Assembly (NCBI GenBank): GCA_964418595.1
Contig: CAYQMF010000048.1
Location: forward strand, 1-41,808
Direction of reading: 5' to 3'
Length of the DNA: 41,808 nucleotides
DNA from: CAYQMF01 sp964418595
GTDB lineage: Bacteria; Planctomycetota; UBA1135; UBA2386
Shown: positions 10,049 to 17,693 of the stretch, in pieces
Layout of the letters: each line of letters opens with the position of its first letter
Numbering within the stretch: the stretch's first letter is position 1
Made by a program: the position numbers and the translations under genes
Notes under the pieces: model-generated
Told to the model about the DNA's origin: nothing
Databases searched by the model: none
Seen by the model: only the letters and a program-made list of their open reading frames with translations

Positions 10049-10453
10049 ATGCTCAAGACCCTCGCATGCCTCGCGCTGTTCGCGCTCCCGTTCGACCCCT
10101 GCTCGACCCTGACGGTGACCGGCACCGGCGCTGCGAACACGAATCTGGTGTTCGCCCTCGACGGCGCCGCTGCGAACAGCATGGCGCTGATGGTGATCGG
10201 CGACACGACCGGTCAGTTCAGCGTCAACCTCGGCCAGTTGGGCACGCTGGAGCTGGGCCTGCTGCCGCCGTTCGCGATGTCGCCCATGGGCTTCACCAAC
10301 GCCAGCGGCGACGCGTCGCTGACGGTGCGCGTCCCGCGCCGCGTTGCCCCTGCAGACCTCCACGCCCAGGGCTTCAGCGTCGAGTTCGACATGCAGGGTC
10401 CGAGCCTGCGGTTCTGCACCTCGAACGTCGCTACGTTCCACATCGGCAACTGA
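10049..10453 (+). CDS. Small secreted protein, stand-alone copy of a recurring beta-rich module
   Basis: 134 residues. A short signal peptide (MLKTLACLALFALPF) is followed by a Gly/Thr/Leu-rich sequence: LTVTGTGAANTNLVFALDGA, SMALMVIGDTTGQFSVNLGQ, ASLTVRVPRRVAPADLHAQG and a short Cys-containing tail. The ribosome binding site AAGGAG lies just upstream of ATG 10049. I recognise no named family. The pattern (paired strands, a G-x-A-x-L-x-x-P segment, then a hydrophobic Q/G motif) matches the end regions of four larger secreted proteins in this window. It would act outside the cytoplasm; function unknown. Two copies of a hairpin repeat flank it in direct orientation. Confidence 0.7.
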   Translation: MLKTLACLALFALPFDPCSTLTVTGTGAANTNLVFALDGAAANSMALMVIGDTTGQFSVNLGQLGTLELGLLPPFAMSPMGFTNASGDASLTVRVPRRVAPADLHAQGFSVEFDMQGPSLRFCTSNVATFHIGN

Positions 10454-10493
10454 GCTGGGAGATCGTCCGCTCGCAAACCGGGCGGGGCACGGC

Positions 10494-10583
10494 TTCCGGC
10501 ACGGGCATCGCCAAGCGGCAAAGCCGCTTGGCTGGCGCGGGCTCGTTCACGGACGGAAAGGGTCGGAAACGGGGAGAGAGGGG
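10494..10583 (+). repeat. Hairpin repeat element, copy B
   Basis: Same orientation as copy A. The hairpin is GCCAAGCGGC-AAA-GCCGCTTGGC at 10510-10532, followed by the identical GGCGCGGGCTCGTTCACGG. The stem is unchanged and only the loop differs (GAA to AAA). It sits 40 bases after the small secreted gene and could also act as its transcription end. Confidence 0.85.
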
Positions 10584-10620
10584 CAGGGATGGGCCTCGGT
10601 CTCGATGCGCACCGACCTTC

Positions 10621-10700
10621 TCCCCGTGCCCGTTGTCGTGAACGAGCCCGCGCCCAGCTCGTCGGCGCTTCGCGCCGACGAGCGGAGTCCGTGCCCGGGT
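10621..10700 (-). repeat. Hairpin repeat element, copy C, inverted, with a different stem
   Basis: On the minus strand this reads hairpin, then GGCGCGGGCTCGTTCAC (10654-10638), identical to copies A and B over 17 bases. The stem is GCTCGTCGGCGC paired with GCGCCGACGAGC (10657-10683), a perfect 12-base stem with no similarity to the A/B arms. The loop is again GAA on this strand. Copies B and C converge, so the flank forms a long imperfect inverted repeat. Confidence 0.75.
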
Positions 10701-10718
10701 CCGCGCTCCCCTCGGCGC

Positions 10719-11411
10719 CTACCTCACCACCACCGGCTTGAAGTCCACGTTGTCCACCGACACCAGCATGTACAGGATCCCCCCCGCCTCGCCCTGGAAC
10801 CCGTACGCCAGATCCCGCCCGTGCAGGTGCCCGTACACACACGTCGTCACGCCCGCCGCCTCGAGCATCGGCACGACCGGCGTGACCCGCCCATCCGAGA
10901 AGCGCGGCGGGTAGTGCACGAGCGCCAGCGTCCGACGCCCCGAGAGCTTCTTCCCCGCATCGATCGACAACTGCAGCCGCTGCACCTCGCGCGCGAAGAT
11001 CTTCGCCGCGTGCTCGTCGGCCCACGGTGCATCCGGGGGATCCCACATGCGCGAGCCCACGACCACCGTGTCGTCCGGCAGCTTCACGGCGTCGTTCTGC
11101 AGCAGCGTGATCGACGGGTGCAGCACGCGCTCGACCTTGCTGCGCGACGTCCACCACGTGCAGTGGTTGCCCTTGATCAGCACCTTGCGCCCGGGGCGCG
11201 CGCCGAGCCAGTCGAGATCGGGCTTCGCCTGCTCGAGGCTCAGCCCCCACGACGTGTCGCCGCCGCACAGCACCCAGTCATCGGGCCCGACCATGGCGTC
11301 CCACGCCTCGCGCATCCTGGCTTCGTGGCCCACCCACTGCGGCCCGAAGATGTCCATCGGCTTGTCCGTGCCGAGGCTGAGATGGAGGTCACTGATGGCG
11401 AAGAGCTGCAA
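10719..11411 (-). CDS. Metallophosphoesterase (calcineurin-like)
   Basis: 230 residues with the five metal-binding blocks of the family in order: SDLHL (Asp8, His10), GGDTSWG (Asp52), GNHCTWW (81-87), LVHYPPRF and YGHLHGRDLAYG. It should hydrolyse phosphomono- or phosphodiesters with two metal ions in the cytoplasm. The third block is odd: the family nearly always has GNHD or GNHE and here the residue is Cys84. Asn82 and His83, the metal and transition-state ligands, are intact. The start is TTG at 11411, reading MQLFAISDLHLSLG with no room for a better start. It diverges from the dipeptidase gene. Substrate unknown. Confidence 0.85.
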   Translation of the reverse strand: MQLFAISDLHLSLGTDKPMDIFGPQWVGHEARMREAWDAMVGPDDWVLCGGDTSWGLSLEQAKPDLDWLGARPGRKVLIKGNHCTWWTSRSKVERVLHPSITLLQNDAVKLPDDTVVVGSRMWDPPDAPWADEHAAKIFAREVQRLQLSIDAGKKLSGRRTLALVHYPPRFSDGRVTPVVPMLEAAGVTTCVYGHLHGRDLAYGFQGEAGGILYMLVSVDNVDFKPVVVR

Positions 11412-11452
11412 GATGCGGTAGTCCGGCGCACAGGAGAACCGCTCCGCACCCG

Positions 11453-12832
11453 ATGCTCAAGCTCCACTCAGTGAACCCCTGCGCCCATCTTCTCGCCGTG
11501 CTCCTCAACGCCGCCGCGCTGACCGGCCAGGCGACCCAGGCGATCCCACCGGCGCCCACCGCCCCCGACGGCTACGACCCCCGCCTGTGGGCGCGCGCCT
11601 GGACACTCCACCACGCGGCCACCGTCGTCGACACCCACTCCGACACGACGAGCCGGATCCTGGATGAAGGTTTCGACATGGGCCCGCGCGCGGTGGACGG
11701 CCACATGGACCTGCCGCGCATCGCGGCGGGCGGGCTCGACGTGCAGTTCTACGCGATCTACGTGGCGGCGCAGTACTACGGGACGGAGGACTTCACCAGC
11801 AAGGACACGCAGCGCGCGAGCCTCGCCAACGGCAGCGCGCGCCGCGCCTTCGCGATGATCGACGGCGTCCTGCAGACGGTCGCCAGGCATCCCGACGTGA
11901 TGGCGCTGTGCACGGAGGTCGCCGACGTGCGCGCCGCGGTTGCGGCCGGCAAGCACGCGACGCTGATGGGGATCGAGGGTGGGCACGCGATCGAGGGCGA
12001 CCTGCGGTTGCTGCGCGCGTTCCATCGCGCCGGCGTGCGCTACATGACGCTGACCCACGGCAACAACAACGAGTACGCCGACAGCTCCGGCGAGGCGACG
12101 CCGCGCTGGGGCGGCATCAACCGGCTCGGCGAGAAGGTCGTCAAGGAGATGAACCGGCTCGGGATGATGGTCGACGTGAGCCACGTGTCGGACCCGACCT
12201 TCTGGCAGGTGCTGGAGGTGACGCGCGCACCCGTGATCTGCTCGCACAGCAGTTGTCGCGCCCTGTGCGGGCACCTGCGCAACGTCACCGACGACATGCT
12301 GCGCGCCATCGCGAAGAACAACGGCGTCGTGATGATCAACTACAACTGCGGCTTCCTCGACGACGACTACGGCAAGCTGGCCGCGGCGTACCGCACCCAG
12401 CTCGAACTCCGCCGCGCCGCCATCGAGAAGAAGTTCGCCGCCGGCACGCCGGAGCGCGACGCCGCGCTGGCCGAGCTGAAGACGAAGCTGCAGCCGCCGC
12501 CGCCGCCGCCGCTGGCGCGCCTGATCGCACACATCGATCACGCGATCGCCATCGCCGGCGTCGACCACGTCGGCCTCGGCAGCGACTTCGACGGCGTGCC
12601 CTGTGTGCCGGTGGGCATGGACGACGTGACCCACCTGCCGCGCATCACCTACTGGCTGCTGGCTGGCGGCCACGACGAACTCGCGGTGCGCAAGGTGCTC
12701 GGGGAGAACCTGCTGCGCGTGCAGGGCGCGGTCGAAGGCGTCGCGGCGAGCCTGCGCTTCGAGCCGGCGTACAGCAACGATCCTGCGACCGACGCGTTGC
12801 CGCGGGCGACGATTCCTGCCGTCGGTCGCTGA
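11453..12832 (+). CDS. Secreted membrane dipeptidase (peptidase family M19)
   Basis: 459 residues with a signal peptide (about 1-26) and the M19 renal dipeptidase fold. Zinc-binding VVDTHSDTTS has His62 and Asp64; the bridging Glu is in GIEGGHAIEGD; later blocks are MMVDVSHVSDPTFW, CSHSSCRALCGHLRNVTDDM and VGLGSDFDGV. It cleaves dipeptides, including D-amino acid containing ones. An insertion with a run of six prolines (LQPPPPPPL) sits before the last zinc-site segment. The ATG lies about 41 bases from the divergent metallophosphoesterase start, and the gene converges on the carboxypeptidase gene with a 9-base gap. Confidence 0.92.
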   Translation: MLKLHSVNPCAHLLAVLLNAAALTGQATQAIPPAPTAPDGYDPRLWARAWTLHHAATVVDTHSDTTSRILDEGFDMGPRAVDGHMDLPRIAAGGLDVQFYAIYVAAQYYGTEDFTSKDTQRASLANGSARRAFAMIDGVLQTVARHPDVMALCTEVADVRAAVAAGKHATLMGIEGGHAIEGDLRLLRAFHRAGVRYMTLTHGNNNEYADSSGEATPRWGGINRLGEKVVKEMNRLGMMVDVSHVSDPTFWQVLEVTRAPVICSHSSCRALCGHLRNVTDDMLRAIAKNNGVVMINYNCGFLDDDYGKLAAAYRTQLELRRAAIEKKFAAGTPERDAALAELKTKLQPPPPPPLARLIAHIDHAIAIAGVDHVGLGSDFDGVPCVPVGMDDVTHLPRITYWLLAGGHDELAVRKVLGENLLRVQGAVEGVAASLRFEPAYSNDPATDALPRATIPAVGR

Positions 12833-12841
12833 CGAGACCCG

Positions 12842-15361
12842 CTACTGGAACGTCACCGACGACGCCGCGCTGATGTCGCGGATGCCTTCGGGCGCCTCCG
12901 GCTGCAGGGTGAAGAACGCGGCGTGTACCGTCAGCCCGCGCAGCTCCGGGAGCGGCGGGATCGCGATGCGCGCCTGGCCGCGGCCGGCGCCGTCGAGCAC
13001 GCCGACGAAGGCCTGGAACACCGCCGGCACCGACAGGCACGCCTGGAACAACGCGTCCGGGGCGAGCGGGAAGACGCGGCCGCTCGGCAGCGCGATGCCC
13101 GGAGTCTGCGCGAGAGCGACGACGGTCACGTAGGTCCGCAGCGCGGAGCGCGTCGCCTGCAGGTCCAGGATGGTGGTCTGGCCGATCTGCGACGAGCCCG
13201 ACACGAGCACGCGCACGCCATCGTCGTAGTCGGTGATCTTCAGGTCGTCGATGAGCGCCTCGCAGTCGCTGTCGTCCGGCTGATCCTTCACGACGAACCG
13301 CAGTTGCACGCGCGCCGTGGGAGCGACGTAGTCGCGCAGGCGGAAGCCGATGCGACGCCACGCCTGCAGCGATTCGGCGGTGGTGCTCACGTCCTGCCAC
13401 GACTGCCCCGCGTCGTTGGTGACGGAGATGGTGAGCGCGTCGTTGTTGGGCTCGCGGCCGTGGTCCATGAACCACTGCCACAGCTCGATGTGCGGGTTGC
13501 GCGCCTGCGACAGGTCGTAGAGCGGCGTCACCAGCGTCGTCTTGCCGTTGTCGACGTCGTCGGCGCTCGCCGCGCTCGACGCCGCGTTCCCGGTGATGTA
13601 GCAGTTGGTGCCGGTGACGGTGTGGTCGTCGCCGGTCTGCACCACGAACGGACTCAGCGAATACGTCACGTTGGGATCGCCGTGCGTCCACCGCCCGCTC
13701 GTGGCGTCGTCACCCGGCAGCCCCGTGGTCCAGGTCGCGGTCTCGCAGGGGTCGTTCACCAGGACCTGCGGCACGCCGACGATGACCTCGATCGGCTGGA
13801 CAATGACGTGACCGGCGAAGCGGAGGCGAACCTGCAGCGGCAGGCGGGTACCGGGCGCGGTCCACTCCGGGATCGCGACGCGCAGGGGCGTGGCGAGGTG
13901 GTGCGCGGACGTGAAGCTCGGCACGTCGCCGAACGCGGCGGTGCCGACCTCGACCTGCGCGAACGGCGTGCCGCTCAGCGGGTCGACGGCCGCGGCGGTC
14001 GCCGGCAGCACGCCGCGGTTGCGCACCTGCGTCCGCACCTCGATCTTCTCGCCCGGCTCGAAGGCGCCGTCGCCGTCGCCGATCTCGAGCAGCGAGAGCT
14101 GCTGCGTGATCAGGTAGGGACCCGCGTACTTCACCGCGGTGAGCAGCATGTGCAGGTTCTCCTCCGCCAGCGCGAGGATGCGATCGTTGGCGACCCAGAA
14201 CGCCTCGCCCAGCTCCGGCAGGAAGCCGTAGAGGCCGGCGGTGCCTTCGGCCCAGTCGATGCCGCCGCCGTTGATGGGGTAGAGCGTGGTGTTGACGATG
14301 CCCGGGCGATAGCCGTTCTGCGCCACGAGGTCGGCGCCCATCTCCGCATACTCGGCGTGGCGCGGTGAGTTGAGGTTGGCGTAGCCCCACGGCCACATGC
14401 ACAGCCCGCCGGAGTTGTGGATGTCCCACACGGTGGTGAGGCCACGGCCCAGCCGCGAGTTGACGAAGTCGCGCACGTTGACCGCCTCCGGCTCGCTGAA
14501 GGCGCTCGCGCCGCGGTAGGTGCCGCTGCTCGGCGTCGGCGAGCTGCCGCTGTTGTCGTAGCCCCACTGGAAACCGTAGTTGCGGTTGAGGTCGACGCCG
14601 TAGGTCGTGCCGGTGACGAGGCGGCGGTTCTTGCGCCACGAGCCACCCCCGTTGGGCGCGATCTGGCGGTTGTACTCGTAGCCGTCGACGTTCGTGACCG
14701 GCAGGTACCAGATCTCACGGTTGTCGAGCAGGTCGGTGATCGAGGGGTCGACGCCGTAGCGCGACAGGAGGTACTCCATGCAGCGCATGGTCGCCATCAT
14801 CGCGCTCGCCTCGCGCGCGTGGGTCAGCGTCTCCATGAGGATCTCCGGCTCGTCTTCGTCGACGTCGGCGTTGGCCGAGATCTTCACCAGCCACTGCTCG
14901 CGGCCTTCGATGCTCTGGCCGATCGAGCGTCGCACCGTGATCAGGTTGGGATACTGCGCGCGCCATGCATCGAGCAGCGCGAGGATCTCGGCGAGGGTGA
15001 GGAAGCCGCCCATGCTGCCGCGCGCGAATCCGCCGGCGTGCGTCGGGCCGCCGGTCGGGCTCGTGAGTTGCGACGCCCAGAATGCTTCCGCGTCTTCGTG
15101 CACGACCTCCGGGCGCAGACCGAGCGCGCGCAGGGTGGGAAGGTCCGCGGCGTGGACCAGGGCCTCGACGGTCGATGCGGCCGGCCGGGCGATGACATCG
15201 AGATGCGGGATCGCTGCCTGCGCGTGTCGAGCGACCTCCGGTTGCCAGGCCGGGATCCGCACGAGCATGGTCGGGTGCAGGCGTGGGTCCTGGGCGCGCG
15301 TGGGCGCGGCGAGGACGAAGGCGAGGGCGAGGGCGAGGAGGGCGAACGCGCGCGCGAGCAT
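12842..15361 (-). CDS. Secreted zinc carboxypeptidase (peptidase family M14) with C-terminal recurring module
   Basis: 839 residues; signal peptide at 1-24. The M14 domain spans about 115-400: HxxE zinc site at His181 and Glu184 (LTHAREAS), substrate-binding DLNRNYGFQWG at 257, third zinc ligand His315 (WDIHNSGG) and catalytic Glu386 (ELGEAF). It removes C-terminal amino acids from peptides outside the cell. A CARDB-like segment follows (GDGDGAFEPGEKIEVRTQ), then a jelly-roll-like region around 560-700. The last 120 residues (VLVSGSSQIGQTTILDLQAT to the end) match the module shared with four other secreted proteins here. ATG 15361 starts the signal peptide. The gene diverges from the large secreted protein at 15591. 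Confidence 0.9.
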   Translation of the reverse strand: MLARAFALLALALAFVLAAPTRAQDPRLHPTMLVRIPAWQPEVARHAQAAIPHLDVIARPAASTVEALVHAADLPTLRALGLRPEVVHEDAEAFWASQLTSPTGGPTHAGGFARGSMGGFLTLAEILALLDAWRAQYPNLITVRRSIGQSIEGREQWLVKISANADVDEDEPEILMETLTHAREASAMMATMRCMEYLLSRYGVDPSITDLLDNREIWYLPVTNVDGYEYNRQIAPNGGGSWRKNRRLVTGTTYGVDLNRNYGFQWGYDNSGSSPTPSSGTYRGASAFSEPEAVNVRDFVNSRLGRGLTTVWDIHNSGGLCMWPWGYANLNSPRHAEYAEMGADLVAQNGYRPGIVNTTLYPINGGGIDWAEGTAGLYGFLPELGEAFWVANDRILALAEENLHMLLTAVKYAGPYLITQQLSLLEIGDGDGAFEPGEKIEVRTQVRNRGVLPATAAAVDPLSGTPFAQVEVGTAAFGDVPSFTSAHHLATPLRVAIPEWTAPGTRLPLQVRLRFAGHVIVQPIEVIVGVPQVLVNDPCETATWTTGLPGDDATSGRWTHGDPNVTYSLSPFVVQTGDDHTVTGTNCYITGNAASSAASADDVDNGKTTLVTPLYDLSQARNPHIELWQWFMDHGREPNNDALTISVTNDAGQSWQDVSTTAESLQAWRRIGFRLRDYVAPTARVQLRFVVKDQPDDSDCEALIDDLKITDYDDGVRVLVSGSSQIGQTTILDLQATRSALRTYVTVVALAQTPGIALPSGRVFPLAPDALFQACLSVPAVFQAFVGVLDGAGRGQARIAIPPLPELRGLTVHAAFFTLQPEAPEGIRDISAASSVTFQ

Positions 15362-15590
15362 GGGGACAGCGTAGCCACCCCATCGCATCGACGACGCGCC
15401 TGCGGGCGCTGGCCGAGCGGACCCGCCCGTGTCGCGGGTCGGAGCCGCCCCCGCCCGCACGTGGACTTGCGCTTCACCGCCGTTGCCGCAGTCCAGCGGG
15501 CAATTGACCAATCGCCGCGCCCGCGGTCTAGTCCCCGCGCCCCCCGACGCCACTTCGGCGGCGGAGCACTCCTCTCTCGGAGGTCACTCC

Positions 15591-17546
15591 ATGCGACACC
15601 TCTCCTATGCACTGGCCTGCGCTGCTCTGGCCACGGCCCTCTCGGCCCAAGACGAGCAAGCTCTCCACCGTCTCTACCGTGACTCTTTCGCCAACCTCCC
15701 GCCCACCCACGTCCGCGAGTTCCTCGAGGTCGCGCGGCTCCTGGGTCTCGTCCGCACCACCGACGACGCGTTGGTCGCCAAGGAGATCTACCAGGCGAAC
15801 ACCGAGCCCTCCGGCGAAGCTGCCGGCTGGGCGCACACGCCGGTCATCGTTCCCGCCGGCCAGGGTGGCGGCAATCCGCTCGGCGGCTCCGAAACCGAGT
15901 CGAACGACACGGTCGGGTTCGCCGATCCCCTGAACCTGTCCAGCGGCTCGTGCGTCGTCACCGGTTCGACCGGCACCGGCGACGTACGTGACGTGTACGT
16001 CTTCCGGCTCCCCACCGATTCGCTCGTGTCGGTGGTCGCGACCGCGACGGCTACGCCGTCCACCTGCAACCTGTTCGACAACGTCGGCCGCCTGGCGATC
16101 GTGGGGCTCTCCCCCGCCGTCGGTACGCGCGGCGTGCGCAGCGCCTGCCTCCCCGCCGGCACCTACTACGTGAACGTGGTGGGCACCGCCTACACGCTGA
16201 CGGTCACCGCGACGCCGACGATCATCCCGACGTTGCTGCCCGGCCCGAACGCCGGCGTGGTCAACCCCGCGGGTCTCGCCTCGGACGTGTTCGACGTGAG
16301 CTGCTGGCAGTTCACGGTGACGACCCCGCATGCCGACGTGCTCCTCGACGTCGCGAGCACGGCCGGCACGCACAACCTGTTCTTCAACCTCGGGCGCTCC
16401 ACAGCGGGCCGCATCCACTTCTGCGACAACGTCCTGCCGCTGCCCGTCAACACCACCGACCCGGTGATGAAGGCCGGCCTGCCCGCAGGCAACTACTACG
16501 TGTTCGTGCAGAACTCGGTCGCAGCCGCCACGGCCACGATCCCGTACACGCTCACGATGACGCAGACGCCGATCACGCCGATGCCGTTGTGCGCCTCGAC
16601 GAACTACACGTTCTCGAACTCGGGGCACCGCGACCTGTTCTGTGTGACGCTGACCGCGACCGATCACATCACGATCGACACCAACAACGGCACGACGCCG
16701 CCCTCCGCGATGGACTCGTACATCGAACTGTTCGACGCGAAGATGGGCCTGCTCATGCACAACGACGACGGCTGCGCGGCCGGCACGGGCTGCACCCCGA
16801 CGTTCCGCAGCTACCTGGACGTGACGCTGCCGCCGGGCACGTACTACCTGACCTTCCGCGGGTTCTCCGCGGCCGGGACCGCGGGTGAGTTCGGCGACTA
16901 CGCGGTGACCGGCGTCTGCGGTCTGCCCACCACCACGACTCCGCTCGAGGCGGTCCGGCTCGGCCCGAACGCGATCGCGGCCGGCAGCCACACGTTCTAT
17001 TGCTATCGCGCCTGCACGGACTCGCCGATCCAGATCCTGCACAACAACAACTGCCACGTCGTGGGCAGCGACGGGCTCCTGCGCGCGTCGTACCAGCAGC
17101 TCGTATCCCCCGGCGCCACGACCGCGTCGGGCACGATGGTGGCCGCGTTCGACGCGCTGTACGTGATCCAGCGCACGACCGGCGGAGCGGCCAGCACGAC
17201 GGCGAACATCTGGCTGTCCGGCAAGCTCGGCATCGAGCTGGCGCCGATCTCCGGCACCGGCGTGTACTCGCTGCGCAGCCAGGACAAGATCGGCCGCCTG
17301 CAGGCGTTGTTCCTGTCGGTCGGCAGCGGCCCGTCGATCCCGATCGCTCCCTTCTCCGGGTTCGTGTGCCTCGACCTGCCGACGCTCCTGTTCGTCGGGT
17401 TCAACCCGATGGCCACGGCGTACTACACCTGGCCGTTCCCGGACCTGCGGCCGTTCATCCCGCCGGTGTCGGTGCCGGGTCTGCGGTTCCAGGCCCTGAG
17501 CCTGGACACGTCGCTCATGGGCGGCTTCACCAACATCGCCCAGTGA
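15591..17546 (+). CDS. Large secreted protein with PPC-like repeats
   Basis: 651 residues. Signal peptide MRHLSYALACAALATALSAQ, then a helical propeptide-like part (LYRDSFANLPPTHVREFLEV). From about residue 95 come three beta-rich units with the pre-peptidase C-terminal (PPC) look: SETESNDTVGFADPLNLSSG with DVYVFRLPTDSLVSV, and endings such as LPAGTYYVNVVG, LPAGNYYVFVQN and LPPGTYYLTFRG. The last 110 residues (PISGTGVYSLRSQDKIGRLQ to VPGLRFQALSLDTSLMGG) match the shared module. No catalytic domain is seen, so a surface or matrix role is likely. GGAGG at 15579-15583, eight bases before ATG 15591, fixes the start. A strong hairpin follows the stop. Confidence 0.8.
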   Translation: MRHLSYALACAALATALSAQDEQALHRLYRDSFANLPPTHVREFLEVARLLGLVRTTDDALVAKEIYQANTEPSGEAAGWAHTPVIVPAGQGGGNPLGGSETESNDTVGFADPLNLSSGSCVVTGSTGTGDVRDVYVFRLPTDSLVSVVATATATPSTCNLFDNVGRLAIVGLSPAVGTRGVRSACLPAGTYYVNVVGTAYTLTVTATPTIIPTLLPGPNAGVVNPAGLASDVFDVSCWQFTVTTPHADVLLDVASTAGTHNLFFNLGRSTAGRIHFCDNVLPLPVNTTDPVMKAGLPAGNYYVFVQNSVAAATATIPYTLTMTQTPITPMPLCASTNYTFSNSGHRDLFCVTLTATDHITIDTNNGTTPPSAMDSYIELFDAKMGLLMHNDDGCAAGTGCTPTFRSYLDVTLPPGTYYLTFRGFSAAGTAGEFGDYAVTGVCGLPTTTTPLEAVRLGPNAIAAGSHTFYCYRACTDSPIQILHNNNCHVVGSDGLLRASYQQLVSPGATTASGTMVAAFDALYVIQRTTGGAASTTANIWLSGKLGIELAPISGTGVYSLRSQDKIGRLQALFLSVGSGPSIPIAPFSGFVCLDLPTLLFVGFNPMATAYYTWPFPDLRPFIPPVSVPGLRFQALSLDTSLMGGFTNIAQ

Positions 17547-17582
17547 GAGAGTGGAGCCGTTCCTGAGGGATCGGCTCGACAC

Positions 17583-17609
17583 GCGCCGCGCCCCGAGTGG
17601 GCGCGGCGC
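17583..17609 (+). terminator. Strong GC hairpin, candidate terminator
   Basis: GCGCCGCGCCC-CGAGT-GGGCGCGGCGC forms a perfect 11-base stem 36 bases after the secreted protein stop and 84 bases before the peptide-modification cluster. No T-run follows, so a classical intrinsic terminator is not proven. It separates the two transcription units. Confidence 0.55.
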
Positions 17610-17693
17610 CTTCGACCGCTGCCGCGCGCACCTGCGCGCGGCGCGGTCGAGCTCGACCTTGCCAGCGACGCCGAGCGCTTTCATTCTTCCCGC

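Noticed and set aside
9771..10583. Composite transposon bounded by direct repeats A and B
   Set aside because: No transposase, no terminal inverted repeats and no target duplication. The repeats fit REP-like elements better.
17659..17690. TTGCCA and a possible -10 box upstream of the peptide cluster
   Set aside because: The -10 match is only three of six and the spacing is not convincing.
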